Assembly: GCF_005405885.1 (NCBI RefSeq)
Contig: NZ_BJFL01000023.1
Span: 1 to 64,000 of the forward strand
Length of the DNA stretch: 64,000 nucleotides
Reading direction: 5' to 3'
Origin: Gandjariella thermophila
Lineage (GTDB): Bacteria; Actinomycetota; Actinomycetes; Mycobacteriales; Pseudonocardiaceae
Shown: positions 7,718 through 17,198 of the stretch, piece after piece
Layout: every line of letters starts with the position of its first letter
Numbering within the stretch: the first letter of the stretch is position 1
Program-made: the position numbers and the translations under genes
The notes under the pieces: generated by a model
The model's input: the letters and a program-made list of their open reading frames with translations, nothing else
What the model was told of the DNA's origin: nothing
The model's database searches: none

Positions 7718-8485
7718 TCAGGAAGCCACCTCCGTCGTCCGCGGGTTCGTCCCGGCAGCCGTCTCCCGCGCCTCCTCGGCGCGTACCAGCCGGAGGAACG
7801 CCTGGTCCAGGTCGTCCGCGGCGGTCGCCGCGCGGAGCGCGGCCGGGGTGTCATCGGCGAGCAGCCGGCCCCCGCGCATCAGCAGCAGCCGCTGGCAGCG
7901 GGCGGCCTCGTCCATGACGTGGCTGGACACCAGCAGGGTCACGCCGCGCCCGGCGAGCCGGTGGAACAGCGTCCAGAGTTCGTCGCGCAGCACCGGGTCG
8001 AGCCCGACCGTCGGCTCGTCGAGGACCAGCAGTTCCGGCGCGCCGAGCAGGGCGGCCGCCAGGCTCACCCGGCTGAGCTGACCGCCGGAGAGTCGCCCGA
8101 CGAGCGCGCCGGCCTCGGGTGTCAGCCGGACCTCGTCGAGCACCCGGCGCACGTCCGCGCGCGGCGCCCGCCGCGCCGCCGCGAAGTAGCGCAGGCACTC
8201 GGCGACCGTCATGTCCGGGTACACCGCGGGGCTCTGCGGCGAGTATCCGATGCGCCGGCGCAGCGCGGCGCTGCCCGCCGGCCGGTCCAGCACCGTGACC
8301 GCGCCCCCGGCGACCGCCTGCACGCCGACCAGCACGCGCAGCAAGGTCGTCTTGCCGCAGCCGCTCGGGCCGACCAGGCCGGTGATCGAGCCGCGCGGCA
8401 CCGCGAAGGACAGCCCGTGCAGCACCTCCCGGCCGCCGCGGCGGACCCGGAGCCCGGCCACGTCGACCGCAGGCGAATTAGTCAT
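7718..8485 (-). CDS. ABC transporter ATP-binding protein
   Basis: The 255-aa ATPase has Walker A GPSGCGKTT (about 39-47), Q-loop YSPQS, signature LSGGQLSR, Walker B LLVLDEPT and the switch His in VSSHVMDEA. It energises the ABC-2 permease encoded 43 bp downstream. The ATG at 8485 lies inside a GAATTA-N10-TAATTC inverted repeat, a candidate operator for the TetR regulator encoded just upstream. No strong ribosome-binding site precedes the start. Confidence 0.92.
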   Translation of the reverse strand: MTNSPAVDVAGLRVRRGGREVLHGLSFAVPRGSITGLVGPSGCGKTTLLRVLVGVQAVAGGAVTVLDRPAGSAALRRRIGYSPQSPAVYPDMTVAECLRYFAAARRAPRADVRRVLDEVRLTPEAGALVGRLSGGQLSRVSLAAALLGAPELLVLDEPTVGLDPVLRDELWTLFHRLAGRGVTLLVSSHVMDEAARCQRLLLMRGGRLLADDTPAALRAATAADDLDQAFLRLVRAEEARETAAGTNPRTTEVAS

Positions 8486-8496
8486 ACGTTTAATTC
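8475..8496. promoter_or_regulatory. Candidate operator over the ABC ATPase start codon
   Basis: GAATTA (8475-8480) and TAATTC (8491-8496) form a perfect inverted repeat with a 10-bp spacer containing the ATPase start codon. Such AT-rich symmetry is rare in this DNA. It lies between the TetR gene and the ATPase gene, so binding there would block initiation of the transporter genes. Confidence 0.5.
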
Positions 8497-8537
8497 TGTG
8501 TGGCCGGCCGCGGCGCGGTCAAGGGCGGGGGACATCC

Positions 8538-9128
8538 TCAGGGTCGAGACGGGCCGCGACCGTCCACGTAGTACTGGATGACCGGGGCGACGAGCTGGAC
8601 GATCTCCTCCTCGTCGGCGGTGGACAGCGGCTCCATGCCGATCACGAACCGCAGCAGCGCCAACCCGATCACCTGCGCCGCCGCGGTGGTCAGCCGCAGC
8701 TTTGGCACGCCGAGCGCGCCGGCGAGGCGTTCCAGCACGGTGCGCTCCACGAACTGGCGGAACATCCGGACCGCGTCCTCGTGGCTGGCCACCGAGCGCA
8801 GCAGGGCGAGGAAGGACGCCCGGGCGTCCGGCTGCCGCCACACCTCGAGCATCACGCGCACCATCCGCTGGCCGAGTTCCCCGCGCGGCCCGTCCAGGAT
8901 GCGCGGCACCACCGTGGCCGGGTCGATGGGCAGGTTCAGCGCGGCCACGAAAACCTGCTCCTTGGTGCCGAAGAAGTGGTGCAGCAGCGCGGGGTTGACC
9001 TCGGCCGCGGCGGCGATCGCCCGGATCGTGGTGCCCTCGTAGCCGCGCTGCCCGAACAGTTCGCGCGCCGCGGCCAGGATCCGCTCCCGCGTCCCCGTCC
9101 GCCCCGGCCGACGACCCGCCCGCGCCAC
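8538..9128 (-). CDS. TetR-family regulator of the ABC exporter
   Basis: The 196-aa protein has an N-terminal TetR HTH (about 14-60: RERILAAARELFGQRGYEGT ... VNPALLHHFFGTKEQVF) and a helical C-terminal ligand domain with the YYVDGRG ending typical of the subfamily. Upstream GAGGGAGG supports the GTG start at 9128. It is the first gene of a leftward operon with the ATPase and permease genes. Two palindromes are candidate operators: GAACCGG-N7-CCGGTTC upstream of its own start, and GAATTA-N10-TAATTC at the ATPase start. Confidence 0.9.
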   Translation of the reverse strand: MARAGRRPGRTGTRERILAAARELFGQRGYEGTTIRAIAAAAEVNPALLHHFFGTKEQVFVAALNLPIDPATVVPRILDGPRGELGQRMVRVMLEVWRQPDARASFLALLRSVASHEDAVRMFRQFVERTVLERLAGALGVPKLRLTTAAAQVIGLALLRFVIGMEPLSTADEEEIVQLVAPVIQYYVDGRGPSRP

Positions 9129-9146
9129 GCTCGCCTCCCTCGTCCC

Positions 9147-9167
9147 GAACCGGCCCCCGACCGGTTC
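9147..9167. promoter_or_regulatory. GAACCGG-N7-CCGGTTC palindrome upstream of tetR
   Basis: A perfect 7-bp inverted repeat lies 18 bp before the TetR start. It could be the autoregulatory operator. It could also be a terminator for the DNA polymerase-like gene, whose stop is 77 bp away on the same strand. Confidence 0.5.
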
Positions 9168-9243
9168 ACGGCGCCGGTGTCTCCGGGACCAGTCTCTCCG
9201 GTGCGGGCGACCGCGGCGCGCCGACCGGCCGGCACAGGCCGCG

Positions 9244-10962
9244 CTACTTGGCGTCCGCGTAGCAGGTGACCACGTGCACGTCGAGCGGGAAGCGGACCGG
9301 CGTGGCCCCGAACACCAGGCGGGTCGCCTCCTCGGCGGCCGAGCACAGCTCCGCGCACACCGCGTCGGCCACCGCCTCCGGGCAGTGCACCAGCACCTCG
9401 TCGTGCTGGAAGAACACCAGTTCGGCGGCGGACACCCTGGCGGAAAGGCGGCGGCGCAGCACGGCGAGCAGCGCCGCCGCCCAGTCGGCCGCGCTGCCCT
9501 GCACCACGAAGTTCCGGGTGAACCGGCCCCAGTCCCGGGCCGCGCGCAGCGAACGGCGCTGTGCCGTCTCGTCCGCCTCCGGCCGGGAGCCGCCACCGAT
9601 CATCTCGCGCCACGCGGCCGACGGCGGCGGGCTGGTCCGGCCCAGCCGGGAACGCACCAGCCCGCCCTGCTCGCCGGTGCGGGCCGCGGCCTCCACGTAG
9701 CCGACGGCGTCCGGGAACCGGCGGCGCAGCACGGCCAGCAGCGGCCCGGCTCCGCCGCTGCTGCCGCCGTACATGGCGGAGAGCATGGCCACCTTGGCCC
9801 GCGCGCGGTCCCCGGCGAACGAGTCCGCGGCGAGGCTCGCGTACAGGTCGCCGGCGGCCGCGACCTCGGCCAGCCGTGCGTCCCCGGCCAGGGCGGCCAG
9901 CACCCGCGGCTCGAGCTGCGCGGCGTCGGCCACCACGAGCACGTGGCCCGGCTCGGCGCGCACCGCCGACCGCAGCGCCCTGGGCAGTTGCAGCGCCGCA
10001 CCACCGCGGGTGGCCCACCGGCCGGACACCACCCCGCCGACCACGTACTCGGGGTGGAAGCGGCCGTGCCGCACCCAGGACTCCAGCCACGACCAGCCGT
10101 GCGCCGCGTACAGCCTGGCCAGCTCCTTGTACTCGAGCAGCGGTTCGACGGCCGGATGGTCGACCTCGCGGAGCACCCACGCCCGGGTGGACGGCACGTC
10201 GACGCCGGCGGCGGCGAACGCGCGCACCACCGACGCCGGGCTGTCCGGGTTGACCTGCCGGCCGCCGAGCGCGGCGGCGATCTTCTCGGCCAGCTCCGCC
10301 AGCCGGGCCGGCCGCGCACCCGGCGCCGGCCGGGGACCGAGCAGCTCGGCGAGCAGCGCCTCGTGCACGTCCGCCCGCCACGGCAGGCCGGCGTGCGACA
10401 TCTCCGCGGCGGCCAGCGCACCGGCCGACTCGGCGGCGATCAGCACCCGCATGCGGTCGGGATGTTCGACCTCGCCGGCCGCCCGCTGCTGCCCGCCGTG
10501 CACGGTGACCGCGGCGCGCACCGGGTCGACCCCGTCCGGCAGCGGGCTGCGGTCCGGCTCGAACAGGGTCGGCTGGTCCTCCCGGCGCACCGGCGGCGGG
10601 TCGTCCGGCACCGGCAGCCCCCGGGCGCGGGCCCACGCGGCGGCCAGGGCTCGGGGCTCGCCGTGCCGGCCGTGGTAGTTCAGAATCAGACCCTCGGCGA
10701 GCGCAAGGTCGTGGCAGCGTTCCACCCGCACCCCGGAGCGCAGCAGGTCCGGGTAGATGTCCGCGGTGTGCGGCCACACCCACCGCGGCCGGTGGGTGCG
10801 CTCCAGCTCGGCGACGCGCGGCGCCAGATCGTCCAGCCACTCGGGCTCGCCGGCCGGGGTGCCGTCCTCGGTGAACACGCCCAGGTGCCCGGCCACCCGG
10901 CCGGCACCACCCCCGCGCGGAACGACGAAGACCAGCACGAAGCCGATTGTGCGCCGCGGCAC
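9244..10962 (-). CDS. Family A DNA polymerase-like protein (degenerate exonuclease/polymerase)
   Basis: The 572-aa protein belongs to the actinobacterial 'bifunctional 3'-5' exonuclease/DNA polymerase' family related to Pol I. The 5' nuclease domain is absent. The C-terminal half has polymerase motif A as VVADAAQLEPRVLAALAGD and motif C as FFQHDEVLVHCP, with the HDE residues. The motif B region (ARAKVAMLSAMYGG) departs from the canonical R-x3-K-x6-YG arrangement. The N-terminal exonuclease-like half (1-200) lacks an obvious DED set. The start is uncertain: GTG at 10962 gives the longest form, and GTG at 10938 is possible. It is divergent from the ESX-type cassette. Confidence 0.85.
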   Translation of the reverse strand: MPRRTIGFVLVFVVPRGGGAGRVAGHLGVFTEDGTPAGEPEWLDDLAPRVAELERTHRPRWVWPHTADIYPDLLRSGVRVERCHDLALAEGLILNYHGRHGEPRALAAAWARARGLPVPDDPPPVRREDQPTLFEPDRSPLPDGVDPVRAAVTVHGGQQRAAGEVEHPDRMRVLIAAESAGALAAAEMSHAGLPWRADVHEALLAELLGPRPAPGARPARLAELAEKIAAALGGRQVNPDSPASVVRAFAAAGVDVPSTRAWVLREVDHPAVEPLLEYKELARLYAAHGWSWLESWVRHGRFHPEYVVGGVVSGRWATRGGAALQLPRALRSAVRAEPGHVLVVADAAQLEPRVLAALAGDARLAEVAAAGDLYASLAADSFAGDRARAKVAMLSAMYGGSSGGAGPLLAVLRRRFPDAVGYVEAAARTGEQGGLVRSRLGRTSPPPSAAWREMIGGGSRPEADETAQRRSLRAARDWGRFTRNFVVQGSAADWAAALLAVLRRRLSARVSAAELVFFQHDEVLVHCPEAVADAVCAELCSAAEEATRLVFGATPVRFPLDVHVVTCYADAK

Positions 10963-11083
10963 CGACAGTCCCGGCCGCCGCGCCGTACGTTACCCGGGTA
11001 CGGCGGCCCGGGGTGGAACCGCGCTCGGTCCGGCTGCGTCGGTCACTGGTGGAACCGGACCGACGACGTGGGAGGGGACCGGG

Positions 11084-11626
11084 ATGGGCAGCGGGCCGAT
11101 GTTCGGGCGCGACCCCGAGGCCGTCACGCGCATGCTCGATGACATCACGGCGCAGGCTCGGCAGCGACACCAGCAGTTCGCCATGGTACGGCAGAAGATC
11201 GAGGCGGTCACCGTCACCGAGCGGTCGCCGGACGGCGTCGTGCGCGCCACGGTCAATTCCGGCGGCGCCCTGACCGGCCTTGCCCTCACCGACCGGGCGC
11301 GGCAGCTCAGTCCGAACGAGATCGCCGCGCGGGTGCTGGCCTGCGTGCAGCGCGCCCAGGCGCGCATCGCGGAACGGGTGCGGGACATCGTTGCCGAGAC
11401 CGTGCCCGGCGACGACCCGGCGGCGGCCAAGATCGTGGCCGGCTTCCGCGGCCGCTTCCCGGAGCCGCCCGCGGACGCCGGCACCCGGACTGAGCCCGCC
11501 GCCGAGATCCGGCTTGGCGAGTTGGCGCAGGAGCCGCCCGCCCCGCCGAAGCCGGCTCCGCGGCGTCAGGGCGCCCCCAGCGACGACGGCGATGACGACT
11601 GGGCGCACCGGTCGTTCCTGCGTTGA
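11084..11626 (+). CDS. YbaB/EbfC-like protein of an ESX-type cassette
   Basis: The 180-aa protein has an N-terminal region (about 10-105) with the YbaB/EbfC layout: a long helix, then strands TVTERSPDGVVRATVNSGGALTGLALTDRA, then a second helix. An acidic/proline-rich tail follows, ending DDWAHRSFLR. YbaB family members bind DNA non-specifically, but ESX-associated versions occur beside EspC and WXG100 genes in actinomycetes and may act as chaperones (inferred). GGAGGGG precedes the ATG at 11084. It is the first gene of four closely spaced rightward genes. Confidence 0.75.
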   Translation: MGSGPMFGRDPEAVTRMLDDITAQARQRHQQFAMVRQKIEAVTVTERSPDGVVRATVNSGGALTGLALTDRARQLSPNEIAARVLACVQRAQARIAERVRDIVAETVPGDDPAAAKIVAGFRGRFPEPPADAGTRTEPAAEIRLGELAQEPPAPPKPAPRRQGAPSDDGDDDWAHRSFLR

Positions 11627-11653
11627 ACCCGAATCCGAAAGGAGCGCGACACG

Positions 11654-12121
11654 GTGACCGGCTCGCTGCACGTCATCTCCGACGAACTCCGTGCCCATGC
11701 GCAGCACACCCGGGCCGCGCAGGCCGCCACGAACCTCGCGGTGGACGCGGCACACCAGGTAACGCCGGGCGGGTGGGCCAACGCGTACGGGGTGATCTGC
11801 CAGTTCTTCCCGCTCGGTGTCCGGCCGTTGGCGGAGATCGGCATCGACATCGTCAAGCGGATCTCCGAATCGCTGGGACTGACCGCGGACCAACTCGGTC
11901 AGACCGCCGACGCCTACCAGCGGGCCGAGGAGGATCAGGCGCACCGGATGCGGCAGATCCACGACCGGATGGACGGCAACGCCAAGCCTCCCGCGGTGGC
12001 CGGTGCCGGCCCGGCCCCGGAACGCGTCGAGTCCCCGGCACCGACGCACCGGGTGAGCCCGCCGCCGAACGTTCCCGGCGACGCGCCAGGTGCCGGGCCT
12101 GGACAGCAGGCAACGCGGTAG
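11654..12121 (+). CDS. EspC-like type VII secretion target
   Basis: The 155-aa protein resembles EspC/DUF2580-type ESX substrates. A helical region covers residues 1-100, with LHVISDELRAHAQHT at the start and LGQTADAYQRAEEDQAHRM at the end; the latter fits the Y-x3-D/E secretion signal (YQRAE). A disordered Pro/Gly tail of about 50 residues follows. A GTG start is preceded by AAAGGAG. It lies 27 bp after the YbaB-like gene and 47 bp before the WXG100-like gene. It is probably secreted as a hetero-complex with a helical partner; the secretion machinery is not in this window. Confidence 0.8.
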   Translation: MTGSLHVISDELRAHAQHTRAAQAATNLAVDAAHQVTPGGWANAYGVICQFFPLGVRPLAEIGIDIVKRISESLGLTADQLGQTADAYQRAEEDQAHRMRQIHDRMDGNAKPPAVAGAGPAPERVESPAPTHRVSPPPNVPGDAPGAGPGQQATR

Positions 12122-12168
12122 CTCCGAACGGTCAGCCACCCGCACGAGGAAAGTGAGGCGAGGAGCAC

Positions 12169-13059
12169 GTGGCGGGCGACAACCCTCTGGTCGATCCGAA
12201 GTCGCGGTTCAACCCCAAGGAGTACGAGTTCGGCATCAACCCGGTCGAGCTGTCCAAAGGGGACTACAGCGCGCTGAACCCGGTGACCTCCGGACCAGGC
12301 GGCAACTGGTACTCGGGCACCGGCATCATCGACGACTTCCTGCAGTACAAGAAGGACATCGAAAGCGGAAACGGTTGGGCGTCCAGCTTCGACATGGTCG
12401 CCGTCGGGTTGGACACCCTCGGCCTCATCCAGGACCCGCTCGGCAGCGCGCTCAGCATGCTCGCCGGCTGGATGATCGACCACCTCAAACCGCTGAAGCT
12501 CATGCTGGACGAGCTGGCCGGTAACCCGGACACCGTCACCGGGGTCGCCAACACCTGGAAGAACATCAGCAGGCAGCTCACCACCACCGGGACGAACTAC
12601 CGGGAGTCGGTCTCCCGGGACATCGCCGGCTGGCACGGCCCGGCCGCGGACGCCTACCACCGCCGGGCCAGTGTCCTGGTGGAGGCGCTCGCCTCCGCCG
12701 CCGCGCTCGCGGACGCGATGAGCGCGCTCGTCACCATCGGCGCCGAACTGGTGAGCACGGTGCGCGGCACGATCCGGGACATTATCGCCAACCTGGTCGG
12801 CGAGCTGGCCTCGGACGCGCTCCAGGAGGCTTGCACCCTCGGCGCCGCCACGCCGGTGGTCGCCGAGGAAGCCACCGGCGCCATCGAGCGGGAGACCGCG
12901 GTGGCCGCGAAGCTGGTGAAGAGCCTGGTGAAGGTGCTCACCGACGGCCTGTTCATCGCGAGCAAGCTCAACACGCTGTTCTCCGAGATCGTCAAGGTCC
13001 TGCCGTCGCTGCAGCGGATCGGCAAGGATGTCCAGGCGGGGCCCGCCGTCGCTCAGTAG
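12169..13059 (+). CDS. Large WXG100-like ESX substrate
   Basis: The 296-aa protein has a central WXG100-like helical hairpin (about 120-200): a TWKNISRQL helix, the turn DIAGWHGPAADAYHRRA (W-x-G-x3-AY form), then a long Ala-rich helix. The N-terminal 60 residues are polar and aromatic (KEYEFGINPVELSKGDY). The C-terminal 100 residues are helical and amphipathic, with no recognisable toxin domain. GAGGAG precedes the GTG start. It probably pairs with the EspC-like product. Its length, about three times a plain WXG100 protein, suggests an effector or surface component of unknown activity. Confidence 0.78.
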   Translation: MAGDNPLVDPKSRFNPKEYEFGINPVELSKGDYSALNPVTSGPGGNWYSGTGIIDDFLQYKKDIESGNGWASSFDMVAVGLDTLGLIQDPLGSALSMLAGWMIDHLKPLKLMLDELAGNPDTVTGVANTWKNISRQLTTTGTNYRESVSRDIAGWHGPAADAYHRRASVLVEALASAAALADAMSALVTIGAELVSTVRGTIRDIIANLVGELASDALQEACTLGAATPVVAEEATGAIERETAVAAKLVKSLVKVLTDGLFIASKLNTLFSEIVKVLPSLQRIGKDVQAGPAVAQ

Positions 13060-13098
13060 GGCAGGCGATCTCGGCACATCGGGAGGGAGGGAAACGCG

Positions 13099-13818
13099 GT
13101 GGGCGCAGCCGTGCCGGTGCTCGCGGCGCTGTCCGGGATGGTCCTGGTGGCTGCCGTGCTGTTCGTGGTTCGGGACACCCGGCAGCGCAAGGAGTTCGCT
13201 AGCACCCGGCCGCCGGCCGGCACCGTCCTGCCTGGACCGGGCCGCGTCGACTGGGTGCCCGAACCGCCGGATGACCGGCTGGTGGACCGCTTCACGGGCG
13301 GCCCGCTGGCCGCGGCGCACGGCGGCCGCAACGCACGCGGCCACCGCATCCGGCAGGTGCTCCGCGCCCAGCACCGCGGGTACCGGGCGGTCGCCTTCGT
13401 CTATACCTACGACCAGCTGGTCTACGTCCGCCGACTCGGCACCTCACCGACCCGCCAGTACACCGTCGTCTCGATCGACCTGCCGGAAGGCCGCCCCACG
13501 CTGGAGCTGTCCGCGGCGCGGCGGCCCGTGGCCGGCCAACTCCGGCTCGGTCACGATGCCTTCGACGCGGCGTTCCGGTTGGTCTCGGACAGCGCCGAGT
13601 TCGCCCGCGCGGTGCTGCCGCCGGCGGTGATCCAGTGGCTGCTCGCCGACCCACGGGCGCGGTACTTCCCGATCCGGATCGAGGGCGCCACCGTGAGCAC
13701 CTGGACCACCAGCGACGTGGCCTTCGGCCCGGCGCCGATGCGGCCCGAGATGATCAACCCGATGGTCGACTACCTCGCCGAGTTCCTCGGCCATGTGCCT
13801 GCGGGGGTGTGGCGTTGA
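13099..13818 (+). CDS. Membrane-anchored protein of the ESX-type cassette
   Basis: The 239-aa protein starts with one hydrophobic helix (about 5-25: VLAALSGMVLVAAVLFVV), followed by RDTRQRK and a soluble domain of mixed strands and helices. I recognise no family. GGGAGGGAGG precedes the GTG start and the gene is 39 bp after the WXG100-like gene, so it is the fourth member of the cassette. A role as membrane partner or immunity-like protein for the upstream substrate is possible but unproven. Its last 49 bp overlap the end of a convergent truncated gene. Confidence 0.65.
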   Translation: MGAAVPVLAALSGMVLVAAVLFVVRDTRQRKEFASTRPPAGTVLPGPGRVDWVPEPPDDRLVDRFTGGPLAAAHGGRNARGHRIRQVLRAQHRGYRAVAFVYTYDQLVYVRRLGTSPTRQYTVVSIDLPEGRPTLELSAARRPVAGQLRLGHDAFDAAFRLVSDSAEFARAVLPPAVIQWLLADPRARYFPIRIEGATVSTWTTSDVAFGPAPMRPEMINPMVDYLAEFLGHVPAGVWR

Positions 13819-14276
13819 GCGCCGGGTACCGCTCGCCGGTACCGCGGGGAGTCAGCCCGCGTACGGTCGGCGTTGTCCGCGATCTTGCCGAGTGCCCCGC
13901 CGAGGGCGTGCATGACCAGCCGGTGCAGCCCGCCGCCGAAGGAGATCCGGGCCACCCCGAGCGCGGCCAGCTTGTCCAGACCGGGCGCGCCGGGCCGGGC
14001 GAGGATGTTGACCGGGCCGTCCACCCCGTCGACCAGGGCTCGGATCGTCGGCTCGTCGCCGGCCAGGATCGGGTAGACGCAGTCGGCGCCGGCCGCGCGG
14101 TAGGCCCGGGCCCGGCGCAGCGCCTCGGCCAGCCGGTGCTCGCCGTCCTTGTCGTGCAGGTAGACGTCGACCCGCGCGTTGATCACCACGTCCACCCCGG
14201 CGGCGCGGGCGGCGTCCCGGACCTCGCGCAGCCGCTCGGTGTGCTTGCGCAGTCGGGTCAGGTCCACCGTCGCCAC
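13770..14276 (-). pseudogene. C-terminal fragment of an isocitrate lyase/PEP mutase family enzyme
   Basis: The fragment matches the second half of the PEP mutase/ICL superfamily barrel: DVVINARVDVYLHDKDG, RARAYRAAGADCVYPI, GPVNILARPGAPGLDKLAALGVARISFGGGLHRL. The N-terminal half is missing, including the Mg-binding and catalytic KKCGH-type loop that full-length members (about 260-280 aa) need. Between its upstream end and the putB stop there are only about 60 bp, so no room remains. It is therefore a remnant, probably left by the deletion or rearrangement that brought putB next to it. It also overlaps the end of the convergent ESX-cassette gene. Confidence 0.8.
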
Positions 14277-14336
14277 CTTCTGCCCGGAGAAACAGCTTGC
14301 ACCGTCTGGACGAGCCGGCGGCCCGGTTCGTGACGC

Positions 14337-15266
14337 TCAGCCGGTGCCGGCGAGGGAGCGGAGGAAGAACACGACGTTGGCCGGGCGTTCGGCGAGCCGG
14401 CGCATGAAGTAGCCGTACCACGCGTCCCCGTAGGGCAGGTAGACCCGCATGGTGTGACCTCGCGCGGCGATCCGCCGCTGCTCACGCGGGCGCACCCCGT
14501 GCAGCATCTGGAACTCGTAGCTGCCCGGCTCGCGGCCGGCGTCGCCGGCGAGGTGCTCGGCGATCGCGACCAGCCGCGGATCGTGCGAGGCCACCATGGG
14601 GTAACCCGGCCCGCGCATCAGCACCTTCAGGCAGCGCACGTAGGAGGCGTCCACCTCGTGCCGGCGTTGGAACGCCACCGAGGCCGGCTCCCGGTAGGCG
14701 CCCTTGCACAGCCGCACCCGCGATCCCGCGGTGGCCAGGTCGCGGCAGTCCCCCTCGGTACGCCGCAGGTAGGCCTGGAGCACCGCGCCCACCCACGGGA
14801 AGTCCACCCGCAGGTCGCGCAGGATGCCGAGGGTGGCGTCGGTGGTGGTGTGGTCCTCCATGTCCAAGGTGACCGTGGTGCCGGCGGCGGCCGCCGCCTC
14901 GCAGATCCGCCTGGCGTTGTCCAGCGCGATCTTCTCGCCGTCCCGGGGGAGGAACTGGCCCACCGCGGACAGCTTCACCGACACCTCGGCCCGGTCGGCC
15001 AGCCCCGCGTCCCGCACCGTGGCGAGCAGCCGCAGGTAGGCATCCACCGTGGCGTCCGCGTCCCGCGCGTCGGCGACGTCCTCGCCGAGATGGTCGACGG
15101 TGACGTGGCAGCCGCCCGCGACCAGCTCCCGGGTCGCGCGGATGGCGTCGTCCAGGGCGGCCCCGGCGACGAACCGGTCGACGACCGGACGGGTCAGCGG
15201 GGTCGCCTCGACCAGTGCGCGGGTGCGCGCGGATCGGGAGACGGCGAGCAGGGCGGGGCGGAGCAT
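14337..15266 (-). CDS. putB: Proline dehydrogenase (monofunctional)
   Basis: The 309-aa FAD enzyme oxidises proline to delta-1-pyrroline-5-carboxylate, the first step of proline catabolism. Visible motifs are VTVDHLGEDV, VSVKLSAVGQ, TLDMEDHTTTD, RLCKGAYREP and the C-terminal substrate/FAD signature YGYFMRRLAERPANVVFF. The ATG at 15266 (MLRPALLAVS) gives the usual family length; the longer open frame is Arg/Pro-rich. It follows pruA on the same strand after 179 bp. The symbol follows actinobacterial usage for the short form. Confidence 0.93.
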   Translation of the reverse strand: MLRPALLAVSRSARTRALVEATPLTRPVVDRFVAGAALDDAIRATRELVAGGCHVTVDHLGEDVADARDADATVDAYLRLLATVRDAGLADRAEVSVKLSAVGQFLPRDGEKIALDNARRICEAAAAAGTTVTLDMEDHTTTDATLGILRDLRVDFPWVGAVLQAYLRRTEGDCRDLATAGSRVRLCKGAYREPASVAFQRRHEVDASYVRCLKVLMRGPGYPMVASHDPRLVAIAEHLAGDAGREPGSYEFQMLHGVRPREQRRIAARGHTMRVYLPYGDAWYGYFMRRLAERPANVVFFLRSLAGTG

Positions 15267-15445
15267 CGTGGGGTCCTCGGTTGGTGCGGGGTCACGCCGG
15301 TCCCGGCGGGCGCTCGGGATCGGAGCATCGCGCTCCCGCCCGCCGGGACGGCTGGTTGCGGTGTCCGCTGTGGACAATCGGCGCGGTCGGCGCTGCGGTG
15401 TCCACACCGGACGGTCCTGAAGGGACGGTCGGCCCCCCAGGGAGA

Positions 15446-17071
<1,626 letters not shown>

Positions 17072-17138
17072 GGGTGCCTCCTTCGTGCCGGAGTGTTTCG
17101 GGTTCCGCGCAACGCTATGCCGCGCACCGCCCGCCCGG

Positions 17139-17156
17139 GTTGTCCGTCCGGATAAC
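17139..17156. promoter_or_regulatory. Candidate operator in the pruA/pucR divergent promoter
   Basis: GTTGTCCG-TC-CGGATAAC is an inverted repeat with 7 of 8 arm positions matching. It sits 42 bp before the PucR start and 67 bp before the pruA start. It is the clearest dyad in the divergent region and a good candidate site for the adjacent regulator. Confidence 0.55.
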
Positions 17157-17198
17157 ATCGACCGCCACCCGTCGTCCGAGCTGACAAGGGAGCGTCCG

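Noticed and set aside
7675-7854. Extended N-terminus of the ABC-2 permease
   Set aside because: The extra 60 residues are Arg/Pro-rich and overlap the ATPase gene end; a GTG with GGGAGGGG at 7674 gives the normal start.
8936-12145. A 1069-codon open frame on the minus strand across the DNA polymerase and the ESX cassette
   Set aside because: It overlaps several well-supported genes in other frames and contains no recognisable domain.
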